Shown here piece after piece: positions 28,514 to 37,639 of a stretch of DNA of 38,382 nt; the stretch's first letter is position 1; the number at the start of each line of letters is the position of its first letter. The translations under genes and the position numbers were made by a program. Origin of the DNA: a virus; IMG/VR virus record IMGVR_UViG_3300042260_000169, positions 1-38,382 of that record; one strand, 5' to 3'. The notes under the pieces were generated by a model. It made no database searches, had not been told where the DNA came from, and was given only the letters and a program-made list of their open reading frames with translations.

Positions 28514-30728
28514 TCCAACAGGCATAAACAAGGCAGGACAAGTAGCCAATGTAGGTAGCAATCCTACAGGCCCAGACGACCACCGCGATAAACTCGCTGA
28601 GATGCGTCATCGCTACACGATGTCAGTGGCTGCTTACTCGGACAGCCGTGAAGATGAACTAGACGACCTACGCTTTATGGCGGGTTCGCCTGACAATCAG
28701 TGGCAATGGCCAGCCGATGTGCTACAGACTCGTGGCTCAGTGCAAGGTCAGACCATCAATGCGCGCCCATGCCTAACAATTAACAAACTGCCGCAACACG
28801 TTCGTATGGTAACCAACGAACAGCGTCAGAACCGCCCATCGGGCAAAGTCATTCCAGCAGACGACAACGCGGACGTGCAAGTAGCAGCCATCTATGACGG
28901 CATGGTTCGTCATATTGAGTATATGTCCGATGCCGATGTGGCGTATGACACAGCCTGCGAGAACCAAGTGACGTATGGCGAAGGCTACATCCGCATCTTG
29001 ACAGAATACTGCGACGAGAACAGCTTTGACCAAGATTTACGCATTGGTCGTGTACGCAACAGCTTTTCCGTCTACATGGATCCGATGTCACAAGACCCTA
29101 CAGGCGCAGACGCTGAGTTTTGCTTCATCACTGAGGACTTGACCAAAGAAGAATATGAACGTGAGTACCCTAACGCCGCGCCCATCAGTTCGATGCTCGC
29201 AAGCGGTGTGGGCGACCAATACTTGAGCCAGTGGTTAGACGAAAACACTATCCGCATCGCTGAGTATTTCTACTACACGCACAAAAAAGAAACATTGAAC
29301 TTGTACCCAGGCAACAACTCATTCTTTGAGGGTTCACCTGAAGATAAAGACATGAAGCGCATGGGTGTTAAGCCTATTCGCAGCCGTGAAGTCGACCGTC
29401 GCAAGGTCATGTGGATGAAAACCAACGGCTTTGAAGTCTTGCAAGAGCAAGAGTGGGCTGGTAAGTGGATCCCTGTGGTTCGCGTGATTGGTAACGAATT
29501 TGAAGTAGAAGGTCAAATCTATATCAGCGGTCTAGTGCGTAACGCTAAAGATGCTCAAAGAATGTACAACTATTGGACGTCACAAGAGGCTGAGATGTTG
29601 GCTTTGGCGCCCAAAGCACCGTTCATTGGTTATGGTGGTCAGTTCGAAGGCTACGAAATGCAGTGGAAAACTGCCAACACGACCAACTGGCCGTACTTGG
29701 AAGTGAATCCAGACGTAACTGACGGCGCAGGTGCTGTATTGCCGTTGCCACAACGTGCAGCCCCACCGCTACCACAGACAGGCTTGATCCAAGCCAAGAT
29801 GGGCGCTAGTGAGGACATCAAATCAACAACTGGCCAGTATGACGCAAGTCTTGGAGTTGGTGGTAATGAGCGTTCAGGTCGTGCTATCTTGGCTCGTGAA
29901 AAACAAGGCGACACAGGCACTTACCACTACGTAGACAACTTGGCACGTGCCATCCGTCACATCACACGTCAATTAGTGGACATGATTCCTAAGATTTACG
30001 ATACAGAGCGTATTGCTCGTATTGTTGGTATTGATGGCGAAGTGGACATGGTGAAAATCAACCCAGAACAGCCAGAGCCAGTCAAAGAGATCCGCGATGT
30101 CAATACAGGCATCTTGATTGAGAAGGTTTACAACCCAGGCGTAGGTAAATACGACGTGGTTGTGACCACTGGCCCAAGCTACATGACCAAACGTCAAGAA
30201 TCTATGGACGCAATGAGTCAGATCCTGCAAGGCAACCCACAGTTGTGGAGCGTTGCGGGCGATTTATTCGTTAAAAACATGGATTGGCCTGGTGCTCAAG
30301 AGTTGGCAGACCGCTTGGCTAAGACGATTGATCCAAAATTGCTTGAAAATGGCGATAAAGACCCTGCGTTGCAGGCTGCTGAACAGCAGATTCAAGCAAT
30401 GGGTCAAGAAATGGAACAAATGTACGCCATGATGCAGAATTTCCAAAAATCAGTGGAAGTTCAAGACCTAGAACGTAAGAATTTTGAAGCTGAAATCAAG
30501 GCATATCAAGCTGAAACACAGCGAATTAGTGCTGTTCAAGCAGGTATGACACCTGAGCAGATTCAAGACATCGTGATGGGTACGATTGCTGCAGCTTTGG
30601 ACACAGGCGACCTAGTTGGTCAAGAATTACAGCGTGAGCCTATGGAAATGCCACAGGCAGCACCTGAAATGATGCCTCAAGAGATGCCAATGGAAGGTCA
30701 AGTACCGCCAGAAGGGATGCCACAATGA
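28506..30728 (+). CDS. Portal protein, P22 gp1-type
   Basis: This 740-residue protein is nearly the size of P22 gp1 (725). The N-terminal pattern (RYTMSVAAYSDSREDELDDL, RPCLTINKLPQHVRMVTNEQ, then QVTYGEGYIRI) belongs to the P22-type portal family, with a long C-terminal helix and a Gln/Met/Pro-rich barrel tail. It forms the dodecameric ring at one head vertex through which TerL packages DNA and to which gp4-like and gp10-like proteins bind. The stop overlaps the next ATG (ATGA). Confidence 0.95.
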   Translation: MSDPTGINKAGQVANVGSNPTGPDDHRDKLAEMRHRYTMSVAAYSDSREDELDDLRFMAGSPDNQWQWPADVLQTRGSVQGQTINARPCLTINKLPQHVRMVTNEQRQNRPSGKVIPADDNADVQVAAIYDGMVRHIEYMSDADVAYDTACENQVTYGEGYIRILTEYCDENSFDQDLRIGRVRNSFSVYMDPMSQDPTGADAEFCFITEDLTKEEYEREYPNAAPISSMLASGVGDQYLSQWLDENTIRIAEYFYYTHKKETLNLYPGNNSFFEGSPEDKDMKRMGVKPIRSREVDRRKVMWMKTNGFEVLQEQEWAGKWIPVVRVIGNEFEVEGQIYISGLVRNAKDAQRMYNYWTSQEAEMLALAPKAPFIGYGGQFEGYEMQWKTANTTNWPYLEVNPDVTDGAGAVLPLPQRAAPPLPQTGLIQAKMGASEDIKSTTGQYDASLGVGGNERSGRAILAREKQGDTGTYHYVDNLARAIRHITRQLVDMIPKIYDTERIARIVGIDGEVDMVKINPEQPEPVKEIRDVNTGILIEKVYNPGVGKYDVVVTTGPSYMTKRQESMDAMSQILQGNPQLWSVAGDLFVKNMDWPGAQELADRLAKTIDPKLLENGDKDPALQAAEQQIQAMGQEMEQMYAMMQNFQKSVEVQDLERKNFEAEIKAYQAETQRISAVQAGMTPEQIQDIVMGTIAAALDTGDLVGQELQREPMEMPQAAPEMMPQEMPMEGQVPPEGMPQ

Positions 30729-31087
30729 GTTGCGAAAAGTTTGTAGGAATGTTGTTCTTGGCTCGTGATGTGACCCATTCAGCCCACTTGAACACCCGTA
30801 GTTACGCAAAACACAAGGCTTTGCAGAAGTTTTATGAAAACATTATTGAACGTGCAGACGCGTTTGCCGAAGCCTACCAAGGTCGTAAAGGTTTGATTGG
30901 CCCAATCAGCTTGATGTCTGCAAAAAAGACGAATAATGTGATTGAATTTTTAGAAGATCAGCTTGCTGATTTAGAAGCAATGCGTTACGATGTATGCGAC
31001 AAGACAGATGCACCGTTGCAGAATTTGATTGATGAAATTATCGACCTTTACCTATCAACGTTGTATAAGTTAAAATTCTTGGCATAA
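30725..31087 (+). CDS. Four-helix, ferritin-like hypothetical protein (DUF5856-like)
   Basis: This 120-residue, wholly helical protein has FLARDVTHSAHLNTRSYAKH, FYENIIERADAFAEAYQGRK and LEDQLADLEAMRYD. I recall this as a ferritin-like or Dps-like fold in many phages, annotated DUF5856. Catalytic iron ligands are not obvious. It follows portal (ATGA overlap). Function unknown. Confidence 0.65.
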   Translation: MSCEKFVGMLFLARDVTHSAHLNTRSYAKHKALQKFYENIIERADAFAEAYQGRKGLIGPISLMSAKKTNNVIEFLEDQLADLEAMRYDVCDKTDAPLQNLIDEIIDLYLSTLYKLKFLA

Positions 31088-31096
31088 GGAGCCACA

Positions 31097-31402
31097 ATGG
31101 AACTTTTAAGACCCCTTTCAGACACCGATTACCCAGCTAGTTCCGTGGCTAGCGGTGCAGCCGCCGCTACAGTAGGTACTTGGAACACAGGCCCACAAGG
31201 CGTCATGGTTTGGTCTACCGAACCAGTGTATGTTGCAGTTGGCGAAGGCGCCGTTGCTACATCAGCAAGCACTCCAATCCCAGCGTTCACACCAATCCCT
31301 TTCTACGCACCGCAAACAGGTTCAGGCGCCCCATGGCGTGTGAGCGTATTGCAAGTGTCGACTGCTGGTACTGTGTACGCTAAACCAATCAATATTCGAT
31401 GA
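31097..31402 (+). CDS. Small virion protein
   Basis: This 101-residue protein is beta-rich, with alternating Val/Ala/Thr and Pro-rich loops (TPIPAFTPIPFYAPQTGS). Similar small proteins lie near head genes in related podoviruses, maybe decoration or stabiliser. The stop overlaps the next ATG. Confidence 0.65.
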   Translation: MELLRPLSDTDYPASSVASGAAAATVGTWNTGPQGVMVWSTEPVYVAVGEGAVATSASTPIPAFTPIPFYAPQTGSGAPWRVSVLQVSTAGTVYAKPINIR

Positions 31403-31557
31403 GCTTCGGCGTTGGCCTTCGTACCAGCGTAGCCATCGGGCTAGGCGGTATTGTGTCTTTCTTCTCAGGCTATGGTCGAGATCAAGCGTATGACAACCTT
31501 GCCACCGAATCTGGCTTAAACCTTGTCCAAGAGGACGGGGCGTTTATTTTAGTCTAA
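31399..31557 (+). CDS. 52-residue hypothetical protein
   Basis: The start overlaps the previous stop (ATGA) and the frame ends at 31557. It has a Gly/Val/Ile-rich part (GVGLRTSVAIGLGGIVSFFS) followed by a polar GYGRDQAYDN and hydrophobic end. It may be a small structural protein. Unknown family. Confidence 0.6.
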   Translation: MSFGVGLRTSVAIGLGGIVSFFSGYGRDQAYDNLATESGLNLVQEDGAFILV

Positions 31558-31566
31558 GGAAAAATC

Positions 31567-32019
31567 ATGGCTGACGTCAAAATATCAGGCTTACCCGCAT
31601 CTACCACGCCACTTACTGGCGCTGAAGTATTGCCGATTGTGCAAGGCACAACTACTAAACAAGTGTCAGTTACTAACCTAACATCAGGCAAAACAGTTCC
31701 AGCTACAGGTTATACGCTAGAAGCTGCAGGCATCATCACTGAGGCCACTACATCACGCACTCTTTCAGCGGCTGATAACGGCAAAGTTATTTATTGCACC
31801 AGTGGATCAGCAACAACAATCACTTGTGCAGCAGGCTTAGGCGCAGGTTTTAGCGTCACCATCATTCAAGGCGGTGCAGGCAAAGTGACTGTGGCTGCAG
31901 GTGGTCAAACATTAGTATCTTATTCATCATTGTTTAGCACAATGGGTCAATACGCGGTTATTTCATTGATTGCACCTGTAGCTAACACCTTTGTGGCTGC
32001 TGGTAATCTAGGAGTTTAA
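31567..32019 (+). CDS. Small tail or fibre protein
   Basis: This is a 150-residue protein. The start ADVKISGLPASTTPLTGAEV is a frequent N-terminus of phage fibre proteins, with a short attachment peptide preceding a compact beta-rich domain (GAGFSVTIIQGGAGKVTVAA). It lies directly before three tailspike-type genes. Probably a tail-fibre adaptor or capping protein. Confidence 0.7.
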   Translation: MADVKISGLPASTTPLTGAEVLPIVQGTTTKQVSVTNLTSGKTVPATGYTLEAAGIITEATTSRTLSAADNGKVIYCTSGSATTITCAAGLGAGFSVTIIQGGAGKVTVAAGGQTLVSYSSLFSTMGQYAVISLIAPVANTFVAAGNLGV

Positions 32020-32020
32020 T

Positions 32021-34276
32021 ATGGCCGTTAATTTATCGCCGTACGGTGGTGTAGGCGCACAGTTTTTAGATAACAGCGGTAATGTGCTGACTGGCGGTAA
32101 GATTTACACTTATGCAGCGGGTACGACTACCAATCAAGCTACATATACCAATGCTACAGGAGCTATTTCACACCCAAACCCAATTATTTTGGACGCATCT
32201 GGCAGAGTGCCAGGCGGTGAAATTTGGCTAACAGATGGTTTGCAATACAAATTTGTTCTTAAAGACAGCAATGATGTATTGATTGCTACATACGACAACA
32301 TTATTGGTATTAACAGCAACTTTGTTAATTACGCTACCCAACAAGAAATTCAAACGGCAACCGCAGGTCAGACAGTTTTTACGTTAACAACTATTAACTA
32401 TACGCCAGGCACAAATAGTCTTAGTGTGTTTGTTGATGGTGTTAATCAGTATGGCCCTGGCGCTCAATATGCGTATTTAGAAACAGATTCAACCACGATT
32501 ACGTTTGTATCAGGCCTTCACGTAGGAGCTTCAGTTAAATTTACAAACGCGGTAACATTATCATCTGGGGTAACAACGGCAGATTTAGTAATTTATAACC
32601 CACCGTTTACAAATAGCGTCGCAACTACAGTAGAAACTAAACTATCTCAAACCGTTAGTGTTAAAGATTTTGGTGCTGTAGGCGATGGGGTGGCAAATGA
32701 CACAACAGCAATTCAAGCTGCGATTGACGCTGTAAACGCTGCTGGCGGCGGTGTGGTTAATTTTCCAGCAGGTACATACGCTTGCGCAAATTTATGGCCA
32801 AAAGATAATGTTACGCTACAAGGCGAAGGCCCTTACGCATCGCAACTTATAAATAACTCTGCTATATATAGCGTTATATCAACTTGGCGACTTGCGCCTA
32901 CAAACAACTCTGCAACTATTTCTGCGTATGTAGCAACAGCGTCAAGAACTACGGGTTTCAACGTAGATGGGTTGTTGATTAACGGTCAATATAATGTGCA
33001 CCCAGACGGTGGTGATGATAACCACCAACACGGCGTGTACTTATTTAAAACCACAGAATGCAGTGTTACAAATTGTATTATTAAAGAAGTTTGGTATGTG
33101 GGCGTTGAAAGCTACTATGATTGTTTTGATAACGTTATCGCAAACAATACTTTTATAGATGTTGGCAACAAGCAAACTTTAGTAGCTCCAACAGGTTTTT
33201 ATTACGGCGTTGGTATCGACAACGGCGCATTTAGATGTGTGGTGAGAAATAACTACTTTAATGATTGCGGTCATGCAGTTAATAGTATTGTAGATTTTTT
33301 TGGTGGCGAAGATTGCATAATTGAAGGAAACACTTTTGGTACGCTTGAGGGGTTATTTTTAACACACCGCAACGGGGGTACTCGGCTAATTGTTCGAAAT
33401 AATACAGGCGATACGTGTGGGTCTAGCTTTATCAGTATTTCGGCGGACGCAGGGCAAGAAGCGGGTGGTGGGTATTGTGAAAACCCCACTGTTACGGGTA
33501 ACTCATGTAACGATTTTAATACCTCAAACGGCGCGGCCGTTGCAGGTATTGTTGTGACAGCCAATGGACATAAAATTGTATCAAACAACCGCGTAAGACA
33601 TGAAGTTACGGCGGCTGTTAGAGGATGTATTGGTATCAATATGAACGGCCCAGCACCAGGGGGATCTTCTAGCTCTGAAGTAGAAAATAACTATTTAAGC
33701 GGTGATTTTCCTAACTATCAAGCAATTCGGTTTAACGCTGAAACAGATTTTATTGAAAGAAATAACTCAATAGATGGCCAAACTACAGGCGACGGGGTGT
33801 TTGTTGCTTCAAATTGCAGTAATGGTGAAGTTTGTTTTGGTACGCAATTTATTGATGTTGTAATAGATATTGAAAATCAATCTACCACTACTAAAGTTTT
33901 TGGGCTTAGACAAAGCTATACGCCAGTTGTTACTGCGTCTGGCGGTGGGTTTGTGTTAGGTAATGGATCTGTTTCTGGCGAATCTGTTTACATATCTAAA
34001 GATTCTGTACAAATTAACGCTACAGTAAATATCGGGTCTACAACTAATTTAGGTACTGGTGTTTTACTTATATCACTACCTTTTACATCAGATGGTTCAG
34101 AACAAATAGGTAGTTTTTTGCTTACAAACGGCGCGTCACCTTTAACTGGAATTTCACGTTGTCGTAACGACGGAAGCGTGGATTTGTTTGCGCCAACGCA
34201 AGTTTCTGGTGTTTCGCCAGTAACTATTGCTAGCGGGGCTGTTATTAAAATTGCTTTAGTTTATAAACCCGCATAA
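32021..34276 (+). CDS. Tailspike with head-binding domain and right-handed beta-helix
   Basis: This is a 751-residue protein. Residues 1-105 (LSPYGGVGAQFLDNSGNVLT, KIYTYAAGTTTNQATY, DASGRVPGGEIWL) form the attachment domain typical of podovirus tail proteins. At about 215 the pectate-lyase-like signature KDFGAVGDGVANDTTAIQAA and NFPAGTYACANL opens a right-handed beta-helix of many short repeats, and the last 100 residues form a C-terminal beta domain. It would recognise and probably degrade surface polysaccharide. Its base content is AT-richer than the head genes. Confidence 0.88.
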   Translation: MAVNLSPYGGVGAQFLDNSGNVLTGGKIYTYAAGTTTNQATYTNATGAISHPNPIILDASGRVPGGEIWLTDGLQYKFVLKDSNDVLIATYDNIIGINSNFVNYATQQEIQTATAGQTVFTLTTINYTPGTNSLSVFVDGVNQYGPGAQYAYLETDSTTITFVSGLHVGASVKFTNAVTLSSGVTTADLVIYNPPFTNSVATTVETKLSQTVSVKDFGAVGDGVANDTTAIQAAIDAVNAAGGGVVNFPAGTYACANLWPKDNVTLQGEGPYASQLINNSAIYSVISTWRLAPTNNSATISAYVATASRTTGFNVDGLLINGQYNVHPDGGDDNHQHGVYLFKTTECSVTNCIIKEVWYVGVESYYDCFDNVIANNTFIDVGNKQTLVAPTGFYYGVGIDNGAFRCVVRNNYFNDCGHAVNSIVDFFGGEDCIIEGNTFGTLEGLFLTHRNGGTRLIVRNNTGDTCGSSFISISADAGQEAGGGYCENPTVTGNSCNDFNTSNGAAVAGIVVTANGHKIVSNNRVRHEVTAAVRGCIGINMNGPAPGGSSSSEVENNYLSGDFPNYQAIRFNAETDFIERNNSIDGQTTGDGVFVASNCSNGEVCFGTQFIDVVIDIENQSTTTKVFGLRQSYTPVVTASGGGFVLGNGSVSGESVYISKDSVQINATVNIGSTTNLGTGVLLISLPFTSDGSEQIGSFLLTNGASPLTGISRCRNDGSVDLFAPTQVSGVSPVTIASGAVIKIALVYKPA

Positions 34277-34291
34277 AGGCGTGTATTTAAT

Positions 34292-35509
34292 ATGATTACA
34301 CCTTCTTTTTCACTTACTGCTACTGAACGAGTCCTTCCTAGACTTGCGTTAGATTTCACTACCGCAAGCCTTGACCCACGAGTTACTTTTACGCGATCAG
34401 GAAATACAGCGACTGTAGTTAATAGCTCTGGGTTTATAACGGCTATAAACGCAAACTTACCACGCTTTGATTTTAATCCTGTTACGTTGGCCTGCAATGG
34501 TCTTTTGATTGAAGAATCAAGAACTAATAGTATTTTGTACTCTAATGATTTAAGCCAAGTATCTGCTTGGACAATCTCTACCGCAACATTAACACCTAAT
34601 GCTGTTGTAAGTCCAGATGGAACACAAAATGCTGCAACCATCAGCGCAGCAGCGCAGAACCCCCTTGCGGCTCAATTTTATACAATCCCAGCCGATGCGG
34701 CTACATATTGCATTTCCATGTATGTTAAATATGTGTCAGGATCAAAGAATTTTCGCCTTCGTTGCGCGTTGACAAACGGAACAGCGGTAGCCACGAACAT
34801 TGCGTTTAATGCTGAAACTGGTGCATTTGTTTCATCTAGCGCAGGCGCTGTTTACACCATTACAAATGCTGGAAATGGCTGGTTTAGAGTCACGCTGTTG
34901 GCAACAAATAACTCTACAAATACACGTTTAAATTTTCAGATTTACTCTGGCAACGATGCAACAGTTACAAACTCAATGGCGGTTTACGGATGTCAGAGCG
35001 AAGTTGGCGCTTTCGCTACTAGCTACATACCCACAACTACTATAGCATTAACCCGCAACCGCGATAACGTTGTGATGACAGGTACAAATTTCAGTGACTG
35101 GTTTAGTAGCGCAGCGGGCACTTTTATGGTTGGTTGGACTCAAGGCGGATACGCAACTACTAGCGCATCGTTTATTTTAGAGTGTGTAGGTGGTTTGCGT
35201 TCGCCACAACAGACTTTTGGTATTCGTTTTTATGGCCAAAACGGCAGTAACGTAGCTCTTGCTGGTGCTCCTACTGTTGGGGCTACATATAAAGTAGGCA
35301 TAGGCTACACCAACGGCGCAGGTGAGCGCGTAGCTATCAATGGTGGCGCCGTATCAACAAACGGTACAAATTACACCACCGCCCCCACGTCGCTAACCCT
35401 AGGATTTTCAACTATATCTAATAACTTTGCTATGAACGGCTGGGTTCGTCAATTAAACTGGTACCAACAACAACTTACCAACGCCGAAATAAGCGCAATT
35501 AGTAAATAA
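34292..35509 (+). CDS. Receptor-binding protein with lectin/CBM-like domains
   Basis: This is a 405-residue protein. The N-terminal pattern (TFTRSGNTATVVNSSGFITA, NLPRFDFNPVT, CNGLLIEESRTNSILYS) is a widely shared phage module of adhesins, followed by a carbohydrate-binding-module-like beta-sandwich and a C-terminal LamG-like domain (NNFAMNGWVRQLNWYQQQLT). Such proteins bind sugars rather than cleave them. It lacks a classic head-binding domain, so it may attach through a partner spike. Confidence 0.8.
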   Translation: MITPSFSLTATERVLPRLALDFTTASLDPRVTFTRSGNTATVVNSSGFITAINANLPRFDFNPVTLACNGLLIEESRTNSILYSNDLSQVSAWTISTATLTPNAVVSPDGTQNAATISAAAQNPLAAQFYTIPADAATYCISMYVKYVSGSKNFRLRCALTNGTAVATNIAFNAETGAFVSSSAGAVYTITNAGNGWFRVTLLATNNSTNTRLNFQIYSGNDATVTNSMAVYGCQSEVGAFATSYIPTTTIALTRNRDNVVMTGTNFSDWFSSAAGTFMVGWTQGGYATTSASFILECVGGLRSPQQTFGIRFYGQNGSNVALAGAPTVGATYKVGIGYTNGAGERVAINGGAVSTNGTNYTTAPTSLTLGFSTISNNFAMNGWVRQLNWYQQQLTNAEISAISK

Positions 35510-35518
35510 GGATACGAC

Positions 35519-36730
35519 ATGAGTCTGACAAAAGCTTCTTACGCAATGATTAACGGTTCGCCAGTCAACGTTTTAGATTATGGCGCAGACCCAACAGGTG
35601 TGGCCGATAGCACTGCAGCAATTCAAGCGGCGTTAGACGCGTCAACTAGTGTTTTTATACCTGTAGGAACCTATAAAACAACAGCTTCTTTATATATTAG
35701 AACGTCAGGTCAAGTTTTAATTGGCGCAAGTTCAGGTGATATGCGCACTGTTTTAGGCGCTGGCGGAGCAGTTATCAAACCGACATCTGCGGTATCCCAG
35801 GCCATTATTATTGCTAAAGCGTTAGATTATGTTACTGGGTTTGAAATTAAGTCTTTATCTATTGATATGGATGATATGACAGACGCAGGCACTTCCATAG
35901 GCATATATCAAGATCGCTCATACCACGGCTTAATTGAAACCGTAGCCGTGTTTAACGCAGGCACAAGCAAAATAGCCCATAAAGCAGTTGCTGGAGCGTA
36001 TGTAACTACATTACTTAATTGTCAATATCCTAACTTGCATTTAATTGGTACTTCTTTGATAGACGCCGTAACTACATTTACGATTGTAGGTTGCACGTTT
36101 AACCAAGTATATATGCGTTACGTTGCAACTTGCACATTCTTACAAGCAGTCATTCAAGGAACTCAAGACAAATTTGACCTTGAGTATGTTGATGGTTTAG
36201 CTATTTATGGCTCAGATATTGAAGGCACGGGCGTATATTTAAAAATAGGCGCTAACTGCTTAAACATTTTCTCAATGGGTAACTTTTTTGTTGGCTTTGG
36301 TGGCACATACAAGACAGGATCTATAGCAGGTGGCAGAAGCCAGCTATTAGACAACGGAGCTACGTTTGAAATAGACTATCAAAATTTAGTTTTAAATAGC
36401 GGAACTATTACAGCTAAATCATCAGACGCAGTAGGATATAGACAGCTTATTGAAAGCACCAACGTAACAGCACAACAAGTAGATATACATTTAAAAAATA
36501 GTTTTGGCCAACAATATACAGGTATTACACCTACTGGCGACTCTTTTATCGACAATCGCGGTAGTGGTAAAAACGTATTACAAGTATCAGGCGCAGATAA
36601 ACTAGGCGTAGCAGCAAATAAAGTTGTAGTTAATACATCGGTTTCGGGGACTGCGGGTGCTTTAGTTGGCTATATTGTTATCACTATCGGTAGTACAGAC
36701 TATAAAGTTCCATACTACGCGGTTGCATAA
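35519..36730 (+). CDS. Second beta-helix tailspike / depolymerase-like protein
   Basis: This is a 403-residue protein. A short N-terminus (MSLTKASYAMINGSPVNVLD) leads to YGADPTGVADSTAAIQAAL and VFIPVGTYKTTASLYI, the pectate-lyase beta-helix opener, then a helix of repeats and a small C-terminal beta domain. No long head-binding domain is present, so it probably docks on another spike. It may cleave surface glycan. Confidence 0.8.
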   Translation: MSLTKASYAMINGSPVNVLDYGADPTGVADSTAAIQAALDASTSVFIPVGTYKTTASLYIRTSGQVLIGASSGDMRTVLGAGGAVIKPTSAVSQAIIIAKALDYVTGFEIKSLSIDMDDMTDAGTSIGIYQDRSYHGLIETVAVFNAGTSKIAHKAVAGAYVTTLLNCQYPNLHLIGTSLIDAVTTFTIVGCTFNQVYMRYVATCTFLQAVIQGTQDKFDLEYVDGLAIYGSDIEGTGVYLKIGANCLNIFSMGNFFVGFGGTYKTGSIAGGRSQLLDNGATFEIDYQNLVLNSGTITAKSSDAVGYRQLIESTNVTAQQVDIHLKNSFGQQYTGITPTGDSFIDNRGSGKNVLQVSGADKLGVAANKVVVNTSVSGTAGALVGYIVITIGSTDYKVPYYAVA

Positions 36731-36815
36731 CCGCTTGACGAACAGAATATTAAAGAATATATTTAGTAAATAACCGTACTGGTGCGGATCATCAGGGTTT
36801 CTAAGGAAACAAAAA

Positions 36816-37604
36816 ATGGACGAAAGTCAAGAAGTAGTACCAGCGGAAGTACCCGCGCCGGAACTGGAAGCAACGGCTGCACCAGAATCTGAAGTAGTAG
36901 CGCCGGAAGAAACGCCAGTTGAGCAGGCCGCTAAGACCTTCACACAAGAAGAATTAGACGCTGCGATTGGCAAAAGGCTCGCAAGAGAGCAACGTAAGTG
37001 GGAAAGAGAACAGGCTGCAAAGCAAGCAGAAATGCAAGCCAAGCGCGCAGTACCAGCCGAACTCCCGCCTGTCGATTCGTTTGAATCGCCTGAAGAATAT
37101 GCCGAATTATTGGCAGAACGTAAGGCAGAAGAACTACTCGCCAGACGAGAGCAAGCTAGACAGCAAGCCGAACTCCTTGAGGCATTTCACGACCGTGAAG
37201 AAGAAGCTAGGACTAAGTATGATGACTTTGAACAAGTTGCCTACAACCCTAAACTTCCAATCACAGACGCAATGGCTCAAACGATTCAAGCGTCCGAAGT
37301 TGGGCCAGATATTGCCTATTATCTAGGTAGTAACCCCAAGGAAGCTGAACGTATTTCACGCTTATCTGCACTGATGCAAGCGAAGGAAATTGGCAAGATT
37401 GAAAGCAAATTAGCTGACAATCCGCCTGTAAAGAAAACCTCGAATGCTCCGGCGCCTATTGCTCCGGTGACGGCTAGAACCTCTGGTTCGCCTGCATACG
37501 ATACAACTGACCCACGCTCTGTTAAAAGCATGAGCACGTCAGAATGGATTGAAGCAGAACGCCAACGCCAGATCAAGAAGTACGAAGCTCAGAGAAATAG
37601 ATAG
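36816..37604 (+). CDS. Scaffolding protein
   Basis: This 262-residue protein is acidic and Ala/Glu/Pro-rich at the N-terminus (EVVPAEVPAPELEATAAPE), has a long charged helix (residues 45-120, QEELDAAIGKRLAREQRKWE), and ends in a basic helix (SEWIEAERQRQIKKYEAQ). It is typical of scaffold proteins that direct coat assembly and leave before maturation. It precedes coat, and ends AAT-AGA-TAG within the inserted 572-bp segment, while the HNH-free allele ends AAC-CGC-TAA. AAGGAAA precedes the ATG. The 85-base gap before it holds no further gene. Confidence 0.85.
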   Translation: MDESQEVVPAEVPAPELEATAAPESEVVAPEETPVEQAAKTFTQEELDAAIGKRLAREQRKWEREQAAKQAEMQAKRAVPAELPPVDSFESPEEYAELLAERKAEELLARREQARQQAELLEAFHDREEEARTKYDDFEQVAYNPKLPITDAMAQTIQASEVGPDIAYYLGSNPKEAERISRLSALMQAKEIGKIESKLADNPPVKKTSNAPAPIAPVTARTSGSPAYDTTDPRSVKSMSTSEWIEAERQRQIKKYEAQRNR

Positions 37605-37620
37605 TAATACCTGATGATTT

Positions 37621-37639
37621 CATGTAAGATGATTACATG
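37621..37639 (+). other. Hairpin overlapping the HNH start codon
   Basis: Perfect 7-bp arms CATGTAA / TTACATG with a GATGA loop; the second arm contains the ATG (37637-37639). No Shine-Dalgarno is present. This would hide the start codon in any mRNA that reads in from scaffold. Confidence 0.65.

Noticed and set aside
36731-36815. Short frame encoding NRTGADHQGF before scaffold
   Set aside because: No start codon lies upstream in frame after the last stop; no support as a gene.
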